Shown one piece after another: positions 17,971-27,010 of a DNA stretch of 64,000 nt (position 1 is its first letter; each line of letters begins with the position of its first letter). The notes beneath the pieces were generated by a model. That model searched no databases. It was not told the DNA's origin and saw nothing but the letters and a program-made list of their open reading frames with translations. Origin of the DNA: Polymorphospora lycopeni (GTDB taxonomy: Bacteria; Actinomycetota; Actinomycetes; Mycobacteriales; Micromonosporaceae); NCBI RefSeq assembly GCF_042237075.1, contig NZ_JBCGDC010000007.1, positions 1 through 64,000 on the forward strand, in the 5' to 3' direction. Both the position numbers and the translations under genes were made by a program.

Positions 17971-20400
17971 ATGCCCGGATTCAGAAACCCGTCCTGGCCC
18001 GCCCGGCTCCGTCGACGGATGCCCAGCGCGCGGGCCACGTTGACCGGCACCCGGGTCAACCGGATGGCCCTCGGTCTGGTGGCCGTCCTCGCCGTGACCG
18101 CCGTCGGCTTCGGCACCGGCTACCGGTCCTCGGAGGCCGCGCTCGGCGACGGCAGCACCTACCTGCAAAAGGGCGAACGGGTCATGCGGGTCAACGCCGA
18201 CAACCAGGACGCCGACGCGATCACCGCCAAGAAGTTGGCGACCGGCAAGGAGCGACTGGAGATCGTCCAGGTCGACGCCGGCTCGGTCTTCGTGGTCAAC
18301 AACGACACCGGTGTGGTCACCCGGCTGCCCACCCGCACCCTCGACCCCGAGACGGTGGACAACCGGCCCGAGTCCAAGGGGCACCTGTCGGTGGTGACCG
18401 GCGGTGGTGCCACCTACCTGGTCGACGGGCAACGGGGCACCGTCGACGGCCTGGAGGCGACGACGGGGCAACGGGTCCCGGTGCCGACACCGGTCAGGGT
18501 CACCCAGGCGGTGGTGGATTCCCGGGGTACGGCCTGGGGCTACGCCCAGGAGTCCGGGGAACTGATCGAGATGCCCAAGGGCGGGATCGCCCACAGGCAA
18601 CGCGTCGCCGGCAGGGGCGAGCCGGCCATGCTGACCCTGGTCGCGGACGCACCTGTGCTCTACCGGCCGGATTCCGGCGAGGTCGGGATGTACGGCGGGG
18701 ACGGGTTGCTCCACAAACGTGACCTGGCCGCCCGGCACGGCCGGGTGAGCGCCCCCGGAGCCCGCCCACTGGCCATCGCGTTGCCCGCCACCGGGGAGCT
18801 GGTGATCACCGACCTCGACGGGGAACGGGGCGAGGACCGCCGGGTCAGGCTGCCCGACGACCGGGCCGGTAACCGGTTCGGCGCTCCCGTCGTCCACCAC
18901 GAGCGGATCTACGTGCCGGACTACAGCACCCGGCAGGTCATCGTCGTCGAGCACCGCGGCCTTCGGGTCGAAGCGGTCGTGACGGTGCCGGGCAAGTCCG
19001 ACGAGTTCCAGGTGACCGTCCGCGACAACCGGGTGTGGATCAACGACCCGCACGACACCAGCATCGTGATCACGTTCACCGCCGACGGCAGGCAGACCGA
19101 GATCGACGTCTCCACCGACCCCGGCGACAAGCCCCGCGGAACGCCCACCGTCGCCCCGACCAGCACCCCACGGCAGTCACCGCAGCCGACCACCGCACCC
19201 CGGCGGACACCGCCGGCGAAGCCGACGATCACGGTGCCGGACCTGGTCGGCACCGACCGTACCGCGGCATGCGCGCGACTCACGCCGGAACTGCGCTGCG
19301 TTCCGGTGGCCCAGAACGACGGAGCCGGCGAAACCGACCAGGTGCTGCGCACCGATCCGCCGGCCGGTTCCCGGGTCGCCCACGGCAGCGCGGTCACCGT
19401 CGTCTACCGGGGCGAGGCCACCATTCCGCCCGTGCAGGGCCTGCCGGCCGACCAGGCCTGCCGGGCACTGGCGCAGGCGCACCTCACCTGCGTCGAGCAG
19501 CCGGCCGGACTGGCCGTGGATGGCAACGCCATATGGCTGGTGACCGGCCAGGACCCGACGGCCGGGCAACCGGCGAACACCGGTACCCGGGTCACCATCA
19601 CCTATCCGGTCCAGATCGCGGTGCCGAACTTCGCGAGCCAGCCATACAACGTGGCCTGCCCGGTCGGCCTGACCTGTGCCCCGACGCCGATCGGCCCCGG
19701 CTCCCCGACGTACACGGTGATCGACCAGCATCCGCTGCCGGGTGCCGGGCTGGACCCGAACGGGACCGTCACGCTGCGGTACCACACGAACTCGGCGGTC
19801 CCGGACGTCCACAACATGCCGCCGGACCAGGCCTGCCAGGTGTTGCAGAGCGCGGGCCTGGCCTGCAACCGGGTCGAGGGAGCCGCGACGCTCGCGGTCA
19901 ACCAGGTGATCACCCAGGACCCCCAGCCCGGCACCGAACTGGCGCCCGGCAGCCCGGTGAACATCGTCTACGAGTCGACCGGTCCGACGGTCCTCCATCG
20001 CTTCAAGGCACCCCATCCGCGACAGACCAACCTCCTGTCCATCAGCCCCGACGTGCCACCGGGCTGGAGCTCCCAGTCCTCCCCCGGCCGGGTCTACCAA
20101 TCGACCCAGGTGGCCGAGGTGCCCGGGCTGATCCAGATCTACCAGTTCCAGTGCGTCAGCGGATGCCGCGAACCGAACTACTACCTTTCCGCCGATCCCA
20201 ACACCCCGGCGAACTACGCCCCGGGTGGGCCGGCCTTCTCCTGCTTCGCCGACCAGCCCCACGGCACCCTGCCATTGCACGCCTTGCACCATCCGGAGAC
20301 CGGTGTCTGGGTCTGGGCCCGGGAATACACCAACGAGTGGACAGTCTTCACCGCGAGAGGCTTCCAGCCGATGGCACGGCTCTGTCACATCTGGCCCTGA
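17971..20400 (+). CDS. PASTA-repeat single-pass membrane protein with beta-propeller-like ectodomain
   Basis: 809 residues; the ATG has GGAGG 9 nt upstream. A short basic cytoplasmic tail (1-30) leads to one transmembrane helix (about 31-52, LGLVAVLAVTAVGFGTGY). Residues 55-390 form a repeat-rich ectodomain with many Thr/Gly-Val strands (VTGGGATYLVDGQRGTV, VVHHERIYVPDYSTRQVIV) resembling a beta-propeller. A Pro/Thr linker (393-418) is followed by four PASTA-like repeats at about 419-485, 486-550, 551-608 and 609-671, each with a Cys pair. A 135-residue Cys-containing terminal domain ends the protein. PASTA repeats bind peptidoglycan or beta-lactams in PknB-type kinases; here they are separated from the kinase, which has none. 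A wall-linked component or sensor of the secretion locus is likely (inference). Confidence 0.75.
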   Translation: MPGFRNPSWPARLRRRMPSARATLTGTRVNRMALGLVAVLAVTAVGFGTGYRSSEAALGDGSTYLQKGERVMRVNADNQDADAITAKKLATGKERLEIVQVDAGSVFVVNNDTGVVTRLPTRTLDPETVDNRPESKGHLSVVTGGGATYLVDGQRGTVDGLEATTGQRVPVPTPVRVTQAVVDSRGTAWGYAQESGELIEMPKGGIAHRQRVAGRGEPAMLTLVADAPVLYRPDSGEVGMYGGDGLLHKRDLAARHGRVSAPGARPLAIALPATGELVITDLDGERGEDRRVRLPDDRAGNRFGAPVVHHERIYVPDYSTRQVIVVEHRGLRVEAVVTVPGKSDEFQVTVRDNRVWINDPHDTSIVITFTADGRQTEIDVSTDPGDKPRGTPTVAPTSTPRQSPQPTTAPRRTPPAKPTITVPDLVGTDRTAACARLTPELRCVPVAQNDGAGETDQVLRTDPPAGSRVAHGSAVTVVYRGEATIPPVQGLPADQACRALAQAHLTCVEQPAGLAVDGNAIWLVTGQDPTAGQPANTGTRVTITYPVQIAVPNFASQPYNVACPVGLTCAPTPIGPGSPTYTVIDQHPLPGAGLDPNGTVTLRYHTNSAVPDVHNMPPDQACQVLQSAGLACNRVEGAATLAVNQVITQDPQPGTELAPGSPVNIVYESTGPTVLHRFKAPHPRQTNLLSISPDVPPGWSSQSSPGRVYQSTQVAEVPGLIQIYQFQCVSGCREPNYYLSADPNTPANYAPGGPAFSCFADQPHGTLPLHALHHPETGVWVWAREYTNEWTVFTARGFQPMARLCHIWP

Positions 20401-20455
20401 CCGGCGGGGATCCCTGCCCATTGAGGGGGGTCTCCGGAACGGGAAGGCTCGGGGC

Positions 20456-20788
20456 ATGTCCCTCGTATGTGACCCCAGCACCGACGGCGCACGGTACGCC
20501 GAATACAGCGCCACCGCCGCGAAACAGGCGGTGGCGCTGCGTGCCGCCGCCGACCGGATCGGCACCACCACGAACACCATCGGCCGGCAGGTGGCGGCCG
20601 TCGAGTTCCAGAGCCCGTCGGCGGCCGACTTCCGGCGGCGCGTCGAGGGAGTCGACGCGGAACTGCGCGGGGTGACCCGGCGACTCACCGACCTCGCCGA
20701 GACGCTCGACCGGACCAGCCGGCACTATGCCGAACTGCACCTCGACTGGCTGGCCAAGCGGGGCGCCGCCGGCCTGACGGGAGGCTGA
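20456..20788 (+). CDS. WXG100-like small helical protein
   Basis: 110 residues, predicted mainly helical. The middle turn VEFQSPSAADFRRRVEGV sits where WXG100 proteins have W-x-G-x-A-A-x-x-F, so this is a divergent member in which W-x-G is replaced by F-Q-S. The C-terminal helix contains HYAELHLDWLAKRG. GGGAAGG lies 9 nt before the ATG. It is followed after 2 nt by a larger protein with an ESAT-6-like N-terminal region, suggesting a secreted pair. Confidence 0.65.
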   Translation: MSLVCDPSTDGARYAEYSATAAKQAVALRAAADRIGTTTNTIGRQVAAVEFQSPSAADFRRRVEGVDAELRGVTRRLTDLAETLDRTSRHYAELHLDWLAKRGAAGLTGG

Positions 20789-20790
20789 CC

Positions 20791-21810
20791 GTGGTGGGAA
20801 ACAATCCGGTCACCCGGTACGTGTTCAATCTCGACGACATCAACGGCACCGGGATGTCCCTGATCCGGGCCGCCGGCACGCTCGGTGGCACCGCCGACTC
20901 GGTACGGGCCGCCGGCCGGGCCTGCGAAACGCTACCGAACGTCGGTCCGGGCATCGCCCAGCAGACGACGACGCTGGCCAGGGCTCTGGACGCGCTCGAA
21001 CGAAGCCTCGGGGCCGAAGGCCGCTGGTTGTCGGCGACCGCCGGCAGGCTCGCCGCGGTGGACGCGGGGGTCTGGGCCGGCGCCTCCGTCGCCAAGATTC
21101 ACCGGGCGCTACGCGACGGTGGCGGGGAATCGGGGCGACACCGGAAGACGGGACGGCTGGGCCGCGTCACCGCGGTGGCCGCCGACCTCTTCGGTGAGGA
21201 CGTCACAGGCTCGAAACTGCCCGACATCGCCGCACGTTACTACGAAGCGGCGAAAAGACTCCGTGACATGTCCCAGCGTCTTCCGAAGCCGGGCGCACCG
21301 CCGACCCCGGCGCGTCGACCCGCAGCGCCGGACCTGGCCGAGCGGCTGGCCGGGGACGGGCGCGGCCTCAACCGCCTCAAGCGTGGCGGCACCATGATGG
21401 TTCCGGTAGTCGGATCCGGCGCGATGACGCTCGCCGACATCAAGCAGTGGCGCACCCAGGAGCACGACGGCCTACGTGGCGGGTTCGAGAAGCTCCGGGA
21501 CAGCGCGGCCGTGACCGCCTCGCTGATGCATCTCGGCACCGACGTACTGAACGTGGTCCCGGGTGCCGGCACACTTGCCGACAAGGGTCTCGACGGAATC
21601 ATCTTCGTCGCGCTGGACGGCCCGGTGATGCTGATGGACGGCGCGGACTACCTCTTGTTCGAGAAGGGGAACGACATCGTGCACATCGTCGGCAACGCGG
21701 GCGGCTCGGTCCTCAAGGGTGCTGCCGATGTCGCCGGTGCGGCCGCCAAGAGCATCGCCCCGGCCCCGGTCTTGAACGGGCTCAGGAGCATTGGTGGTCT
21801 CCTCCCATGA
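20791..21810 (+). CDS. Putative type VII secretion substrate, Ala-rich helical protein
   Basis: 339 residues from GTG, directly after the WXG-like gene. Residues 1-110 are helical and low in charge, with repeated short hydrophobic heptads (TADSVRAAGRACETL, TTTLARALDALERSLG), like long ESAT-6/LXG-type proteins. A basic Pro-rich linker (about 165-200) leads to a C-terminal half with several small-residue hydrophobic segments (MMVPVVGSGAMTLADI, LNVVPGAGTLADKGLDG, GSVLKGAADVAGAAAKS), which could insert into membranes. No enzymatic motif is visible. It overlaps the EspG-like gene by 4 nt. A substrate role is inferred from position only; no family was recognised. Confidence 0.55.
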   Translation: MVGNNPVTRYVFNLDDINGTGMSLIRAAGTLGGTADSVRAAGRACETLPNVGPGIAQQTTTLARALDALERSLGAEGRWLSATAGRLAAVDAGVWAGASVAKIHRALRDGGGESGRHRKTGRLGRVTAVAADLFGEDVTGSKLPDIAARYYEAAKRLRDMSQRLPKPGAPPTPARRPAAPDLAERLAGDGRGLNRLKRGGTMMVPVVGSGAMTLADIKQWRTQEHDGLRGGFEKLRDSAAVTASLMHLGTDVLNVVPGAGTLADKGLDGIIFVALDGPVMLMDGADYLLFEKGNDIVHIVGNAGGSVLKGAADVAGAAAKSIAPAPVLNGLRSIGGLLP

Positions 21811-22616
21811 CCGCCGGGTACACGTCCATGACGGGAACCACCGGCTCCCCCGGTCCTCTCGCACTTCGTGCGTCGGCCGACGAACTCGACGCGATCGCCT
21901 ACGGGCTGACCGGGGTCGGCTTCCCGGGTGTGGGGCCGTCCCTCGTCACCGCGGCCGCCGAGCCGCACCGGGCCGTCATGGCGCGGCGTCTGCTCGGCTC
22001 GCTGATCGTGCGTGGTGTCGTGGAGGAGGCGCCGGACCACTGGCGGATCAGTCCGGCGTACCAGGATCTGCTGACCACCGTGCTCGATCCGCGACAGGCC
22101 GTCTCGGTACGTGTCCGGACACCGGACTCCTCCGCGATGGCGATCGTCTGCCAGGGGCCGGCCGGGGTCGTGGTGCACGGGGCAGGGCCGGGCGGTACCC
22201 ACGAGCTGAGACGGGTCGACGACGACCTGGACACCGCGGTGGTCACCCTGCTCGGGGTACCCGACGACGACATCATCGGAACCCGAAACGACGACCGGCC
22301 CGTCCGGCTGCGGTACAGCGCGCTGCTGCGGCAACTCGATGAGCCGGTCGGGGTGACCGCCTGCGGTTTCGTCGCCGCCCTCGCCGACTACCGGTACACC
22401 GCGAAGCTGATCCCGTTCGGCCGGACCGGCGAGACCTACCATGTCAGCTCGGCCGTGCTGGTCGCCGGTGGAACCGGTCCGCTCTGGGCCGCGACCGTCC
22501 AACCGGACGCCGCCACCGACGACCCCGGGACGGACGCCGACGGCTGGGTGACCGCCCGCCCACTCCTACCCGCCGATCTGCGTGACTGGCTACGCGGTCT
22601 CGACCTGGCCGGCTGA
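21807..22616 (+). CDS. EspG-like ESX secretion-associated protein
   Basis: 269 residues, similar in length to EspG chaperones (about 270-300). The sequence has the EspG-like order of short strands and helices: an N-terminal LRASADELDAIAYGL, a helical RAVMARRLLGSLIVRGVVEE, then strands around VVVHGAGPGGTHELRRV and a C-terminal YHVSSAVLVAGGTGPLWA. EspG proteins bind PE/PPE-type substrates in the cytosol and deliver them to the ESX motor. Its ATG overlaps the stop of the preceding substrate-like gene (ATGA), which fits a chaperone-client pair. It is the last gene of the plus-strand half of the locus. Confidence 0.65.
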   Translation: MTAGYTSMTGTTGSPGPLALRASADELDAIAYGLTGVGFPGVGPSLVTAAAEPHRAVMARRLLGSLIVRGVVEEAPDHWRISPAYQDLLTTVLDPRQAVSVRVRTPDSSAMAIVCQGPAGVVVHGAGPGGTHELRRVDDDLDTAVVTLLGVPDDDIIGTRNDDRPVRLRYSALLRQLDEPVGVTACGFVAALADYRYTAKLIPFGRTGETYHVSSAVLVAGGTGPLWAATVQPDAATDDPGTDADGWVTARPLLPADLRDWLRGLDLAG

Positions 22617-22662
22617 CCCGGGTCACCGGTGGCGACGACCGGCTCGACCGCTGGAGCCACCG

Positions 22663-23916
22663 CTACCCACCGGTGGCCGCCGACGGACCGAGCACCCGGT
22701 CGACGAAGGCGTTGCCGAACTTGCCGGTCGGGTCGACCCGGTCACGCAGCCGCGCGAAGTCGGCGAGCCGCGGATACACCGCCCGCAGCTCCGCACCGGT
22801 CGCGACGAAGCACTTGCCCCAGTGCGGGCGGGCCCCGAACGGCAGCAGCGCCTCCTCGATCGCCGGCAGCACCCCGTACACGGCGGGGGTGTCGCGTACC
22901 CAGGTGAAGTGCAGGGCGACGACGTCGGTGCCGTACGCGCCGCTCAGCCAGAGCCGGTCGGCGGCCACCGTACGGATCTCGCCGACCTGGAGAACCGGCG
23001 CGAGCCGGGGACCGAGCCGGCGCAGTTCGGTGATCGCCGCCGCGGCGTGCCGTCTCGGCACCAGGTATTCGCTCTGGAGTTCCTCACCCCGGCTGGGGGT
23101 GAACGCCATCCGGAAGTGCGGCAGCCGCTCGTGCCACGGGCCGGGTACGCCGTGCTGCCCGGTGACGGCCGCGACGTCGGCGCCGGCCAGCATGTGCCGG
23201 GTGCCGTCGGCCCGGGGTGCGCCGAGGAAGTCCGCCGGTGGTTCGCCGGCGCGGCTCTTGCGCCACACCTGGTCGACGCGGTCGCCGGCCCAGTCGGTGA
23301 AGAGGCTGACGCTGTACGCCCCGGCGGTGACCGCGTCGAGGTCGGTGAGCACGGTGTCCCAGGGCAGTCCGGTGTAGACGGTCTGCCGTACGTCGTACGC
23401 CGGCTCGATGTCGAGGGTCAGCGTGACGACGATGCCGAGCGCGCCGAGGGCGACGACGCTGCCGTCGAAGTCCGGGTCGGTCCGGGTGAGCCGGCGGACG
23501 GCGCCGTCCGGTCCGACGATCTCGACGGCGGCGACCGCCGTGGCGAGGGATCCGTTGCGGTCGCCGGAGCCGTGGGTGCCGGTGGCGACCGCCCCGGCGA
23601 CCGAGATGTGCGGCAGGGAGGCGAGGTTGGCCAGCGCCCAGCCCTTGGCGTGCAGCGCTTCGGCGACCTCGCCGTAGCGGGCGCCGCCGCCGACGGTGAC
23701 CTGGCGGCGGTCCGGGTCGATGTCGACGCCGGCCGGCAGCGCGGCCAGCGACAGGAGCAGGCCGGTGGTGTCGCCGATGTCGGTGAACGAGTGCCGGGAG
23801 CCGAGCGCCCGCACCCGGTCCGCGCGGGCCACGACGTCGCGCAGTTCGTCCACGGATGCCGGCGCGTGCACCCCGGCCGCCCGGTAGGTGTGGTTACCGG
23901 CCCAGTTCGTCTCCAT
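22663..23916 (-). CDS. FAD-linked alditol/xylitol oxidase
   Basis: 417 residues, the same size as the Streptomyces alditol oxidase AldO, and strongly similar along its length from what I recall of that protein: NWAGNHTYRA at the start, VRALGSRHSFTDIGDTTG with the His that carries covalent FAD, LASLPHISVAGAVATGTHGS, FTDWAGDRVDQVW, VPGPWHERLPHFRMAFTPS and RPHWGKCFVATG. AldO oxidises the terminal CH2OH of xylitol, sorbitol and similar polyols with O2, releasing H2O2. The ATG at 23916 (METNWAG) fits the family; an upstream in-frame start would add residues the family lacks. No clear ribosome-binding site precedes it. Apparently monocistronic and convergent with the EspG-like gene. Confidence 0.88.
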   Translation of the reverse strand: METNWAGNHTYRAAGVHAPASVDELRDVVARADRVRALGSRHSFTDIGDTTGLLLSLAALPAGVDIDPDRRQVTVGGGARYGEVAEALHAKGWALANLASLPHISVAGAVATGTHGSGDRNGSLATAVAAVEIVGPDGAVRRLTRTDPDFDGSVVALGALGIVVTLTLDIEPAYDVRQTVYTGLPWDTVLTDLDAVTAGAYSVSLFTDWAGDRVDQVWRKSRAGEPPADFLGAPRADGTRHMLAGADVAAVTGQHGVPGPWHERLPHFRMAFTPSRGEELQSEYLVPRRHAAAAITELRRLGPRLAPVLQVGEIRTVAADRLWLSGAYGTDVVALHFTWVRDTPAVYGVLPAIEEALLPFGARPHWGKCFVATGAELRAVYPRLADFARLRDRVDPTGKFGNAFVDRVLGPSAATGG

Positions 23917-23972
23917 GGGTAAGAGGCTAGGGCCGGGCGGGCCGGCCGCGCTGGCCCCGTCTCCCGGCCGCC

Positions 23973-24010
23973 CGGGTCCGGCTGCCTGTCGCGGGTCCGG
24001 CTGCCTGTCG
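23973..24010. repeat. 19-bp perfect tandem duplication
   Basis: CGGGTCCGGCTGCCTGTCG occurs twice head-to-tail in the intergenic space between the malate synthase stop and the alditol oxidase start, directly next to a large inverted repeat. There is no coding signal. It could be a regulatory site pair or a slipped-strand duplication. Confidence 0.75.
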
Positions 24011-24012
24011 CG

Positions 24013-24056
24013 GCCCACAGCGAATTCGCTGTACGTACGCCGAATTCGCTGTGGGC
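24013..24056 (-). terminator. 16-bp-arm inverted repeat, terminator of the aceA-aceB operon
   Basis: GCCCACAGCGAATTCG (24013-24028) and CGAATTCGCTGTGGGC (24041-24056) are perfect reverse complements around a 12-nt loop. The structure begins 15 nt after the malate synthase stop on the minus strand. Position and stability suggest a rho-independent-like terminator without a T run, common in actinobacteria. A two-site operator for the alditol oxidase gene is the alternative. Confidence 0.7.
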
Positions 24057-24070
24057 TCCGACAGAGACAC

Positions 24071-25660
24071 CTACGTCGACTCGACCAGGTGCCGGGCGTA
24101 GGCGTCGGTGGTGAAGAACGCCGGCAGGTCCTCGGCGAGGGCGTTCTGGTCGAAGACCGTCGCCGCCGCGAGGGCCCGCTCCCGGTCGGCGCCGCTGCGT
24201 CCCCGCGCCAGCTTCGCCGACTCCTCGGCGACCAGCGACCGGACCAGGTCGGCGGTGACCACGCCGCCGTCGGCCAGCGGGGTGCCGTGGGCCTGCCACT
24301 GCCACACCTGGCAGCGGGCGATCTCGGCGGTGGCGGCGTCCTCCATCAGGTCGAAGATGGCGACCGCGCCGGTGCCGGCGATCCACGCGTCGAAGTAGCG
24401 CAGGGCGACGGCGATGTTGGACCGTACCCCGGCCAGCGAGACCTGGCCCGGCGTCTTGTCGACGGCGAGCAGGTCGGCGGCGGTGACGAAGACGTCGTCG
24501 CGGAGCCGGTCGAGTTGGTTCGGCCGGTCGGCGAGTACGGCGTCGAAGACCTCGCGGCAGACCGGGACCAGCCCCGGGTGGGCGACCCACGAGCCGTCGA
24601 ACCCGTCGCCGGCCTCGCGTTCCTTGTCGGCCCGGACCTTGCCGAGGGCGACCTCGTTGACCGCCGGGTCCCGGCTGGGGATGAAGGCGGCCATGCCGCC
24701 GATGGCGTGCGCGCCGCGCTTGTGGCAGGTCCGCACCAGCAGTTCGGTGTACGCCCGCATGAACGGCACGGTCATCGTCACGTCGACGCGGTCCGGCAGT
24801 ACGTAGTCCGGCCACTGCCCGAAGTTCTTGATGACGCTGAAGATGTAGTCCCACCGGCCGGCGTTCAGGCCGGCGGAGTGTTCCCGCAGCTCGTACAGGA
24901 TCTCTTCCATCTCGAACGCGGCCGTGATGGTCTCGATCAGGGTGGTGGCCCGGATCGTGCCCTGCGGAATGCCGAGGTAGCGCTGGGCGAAGACGAAGAC
25001 GTCGTTCCACAGCCGCGCCTCGCGGTGCGTCTCCAGCTTGGGCAGGTAGAAGTAGGGTCCGCGACCGGCGTCGAGCTGCCGCCGCGCGCAGTGGAAGAGA
25101 TAGAGCCCGAAGTCGACCAGGCTGGCCGAGACGGGGCGGCCGTCGATGACGATGTGCTTCTCGACCAGGTGCCAGCCGCGTGGCCGGACGACGATGGTGG
25201 CCGGGTCGTCGGACAGGGCGTACCGCTTGCCCTGCGGGCTGGTGAAGTCGATCCGCCGGTCGAGGGCGTCGATCAGGTTGAGCTGGCCGTTGACGACGTT
25301 GTGCCAGGTCGGGGCGGTGGCGTCCTCGAAGTCGGCGAGCCACACCTTGGCCCCGGAGTTCAGGGCGTTGACGGTCATCTTCCGGTCGGTCGGGCCGGTG
25401 ATCTCCACCCGGCGGTCGGCGAGTCCGGGGGCCGGCGGCGCCACCCGCCAGGTCGGGTCGGCGCGGATGGCGGCGGTCTCGGGCAGGAAGTCGGGAAGCT
25501 GTCCGGAGGCGTACCGGGCGCGGCGGGCGCGGCGGGTGTCCAGCAGCGCCACCCGGCGGGCGGCGAACTCCCGGTCGAGGGCGACCAGGAACTCCAGTGC
25601 GTGCGGGGTGAGGACTTCTTCGAACCGGTCCCCCATCGGGCCGGTGACCTGGAGTGTCAT
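24071..25660 (-). CDS. aceB: Malate synthase A
   Basis: 529 residues, normal for the A isoform. It condenses glyoxylate with acetyl-CoA to malate, the second step of the glyoxylate shunt. Visible family landmarks include KVWLADFEDATAPTWHNVVNGQ, VRPRGWHLVEKHI, YFYLPKLETHREARLWNDVF (metal- and glyoxylate-binding region), GTIRATTLIETITAAFEMEEIL and the C-terminal WQWQAHGTPLADGG. The ATG overlaps the isocitrate lyase stop by 4 nt (ATGA), so the two enzymes are made together. Followed by the inverted-repeat terminator. Confidence 0.96.
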   Translation of the reverse strand: MTLQVTGPMGDRFEEVLTPHALEFLVALDREFAARRVALLDTRRARRARYASGQLPDFLPETAAIRADPTWRVAPPAPGLADRRVEITGPTDRKMTVNALNSGAKVWLADFEDATAPTWHNVVNGQLNLIDALDRRIDFTSPQGKRYALSDDPATIVVRPRGWHLVEKHIVIDGRPVSASLVDFGLYLFHCARRQLDAGRGPYFYLPKLETHREARLWNDVFVFAQRYLGIPQGTIRATTLIETITAAFEMEEILYELREHSAGLNAGRWDYIFSVIKNFGQWPDYVLPDRVDVTMTVPFMRAYTELLVRTCHKRGAHAIGGMAAFIPSRDPAVNEVALGKVRADKEREAGDGFDGSWVAHPGLVPVCREVFDAVLADRPNQLDRLRDDVFVTAADLLAVDKTPGQVSLAGVRSNIAVALRYFDAWIAGTGAVAIFDLMEDAATAEIARCQVWQWQAHGTPLADGGVVTADLVRSLVAEESAKLARGRSGADRERALAAATVFDQNALAEDLPAFFTTDAYARHLVEST

Positions 25661-26928
25661 GCGAACTGCTCCTCTTCGGTCGAACCGCGCAGCGCGGTCG
25701 TCTCGGCGGCGGGGTTGAGCACGGTGCTGATCAGGTCGAAGTAGCCGGTGCCGACCTCACGCTGGTGCTTGACCGCGGTGTAGCCGGCGGCCTCGGCGGC
25801 GAACTCCCTCTCCTGGAGGGAGACGTACGCCGGCATCCCGTCGGCGGCGTAGCCGCGGGCCAGGTCGAACATGGAGTAGTTCAGCGCGTGGAAGCCGGCC
25901 AGGGTGATGAACTGGAACTTGTAGCCCATGTGCCCGAGTTCGCGCTGGAACTTGGCGATGGTGGCGTCGTCGAGGTGCTTGCGCCAGTTGAACGACGGCG
26001 AGCAGTTGTAGGCCAGCAGCTGGTCCGGGTAGCGCTCCTTGATCGCCTCGGCGAACTGCCGGGCCACCTCCAGGTCCGGCTTGCTGGTCTCCATCCAGAG
26101 CAGGTCGGCGTACGGGGCGTAGGCGAGGCCGCGGGCGATGCACGGCTCGATGCCGTTGCGTACCCGGTAGAAGCCCTCAGCGGTCCGCTCGCCGGTGGTG
26201 AACGGCCGGTCCCGCTCGTCGACGTCGGTGGTGATCAGGGTGGCGGCCTGCGCGTCGGTCCGGGCGACGATCACCGACGGTACGCCGGCGACGTCGGCGG
26301 CGAGCCGGGCGGCGTTGAGGGTCCGCACGTGCTGCCCGGTCGGGATGAGCACCTTGCCGCCGAGGTGGCCGCACTTCTTCTCGGAGGCGAGTTGGTCCTC
26401 CCAGTGCACGCCGGCCGCGCCGGCCGCGATCATCGCGGTCATCAGCTCGTACGCGTTGAGGACGCCGCCGAAGCCGGCCTCGGCGTCGGCGACGATCGGG
26501 GCGAGCCAGTCGTGGTCGGTCGGGGTGCCCTCGGCGGTGGTGATCTGGGCGGCGCGCAGCAGCGCGTTGTTGATCCGGCGGACCACGGCGGGCACCGAGT
26601 TGGCCGGGTAGAGGCTCTGGTCGGGGTAGGTGTGGCCGGACAGGTTGGCGTCTGCGGCGACCTGCCAGCCGGACAGGTAGATGGCCTTGAGGCCGGCGCG
26701 GACCATCTGGACGGCCTGGTTGCCGGTGAGCGCGCCGAGGGCGTGGATGTAGTCCTCCTCGTGCAGGAGCTGCCACAGCCGCCGCGCGCCGCGCCGGGCG
26801 AGGGTGTGTTCCTCCTGGATCGCCCCGCGTAGCCGTACGACGTCCTCGGCGCGGTAGGTGCGTTCGACGCCCTGCCACCGGGCCTGGGTGGCCCACTCGT
26901 TCCGCAACTGCTCTGCCGCTGTGCTCAT
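25657..26928 (-). CDS. aceA: Isocitrate lyase
   Basis: 423 residues, the short bacterial form. It cleaves isocitrate to glyoxylate and succinate, letting the cell grow on acetate or fatty acids. The catalytic loop SEKKCGHLGGKVLIPTGQ with the active-site Cys is present near residue 185, with YLSGWQVAADANLSGHTYPDQSLYPANSVP upstream (metal and substrate site; quoted in part elsewhere) and YNCSPSFNWRKHLDD downstream. It is the first gene of the aceA-aceB operon and is divergent from the RamB-type regulator, the classical target arrangement of RamB in corynebacteria. Confidence 0.97.
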   Translation of the reverse strand: MSTAAEQLRNEWATQARWQGVERTYRAEDVVRLRGAIQEEHTLARRGARRLWQLLHEEDYIHALGALTGNQAVQMVRAGLKAIYLSGWQVAADANLSGHTYPDQSLYPANSVPAVVRRINNALLRAAQITTAEGTPTDHDWLAPIVADAEAGFGGVLNAYELMTAMIAAGAAGVHWEDQLASEKKCGHLGGKVLIPTGQHVRTLNAARLAADVAGVPSVIVARTDAQAATLITTDVDERDRPFTTGERTAEGFYRVRNGIEPCIARGLAYAPYADLLWMETSKPDLEVARQFAEAIKERYPDQLLAYNCSPSFNWRKHLDDATIAKFQRELGHMGYKFQFITLAGFHALNYSMFDLARGYAADGMPAYVSLQEREFAAEAAGYTAVKHQREVGTGYFDLISTVLNPAAETTALRGSTEEEQFA

Positions 26929-27010
26929 GGGGCTCTCCTTCGGTCATCCGGGAACGGCGTGTCCCCACCATGGCACCGGGCGGATCATCGGGTCGAGATA
27001 CGTAATCGGC

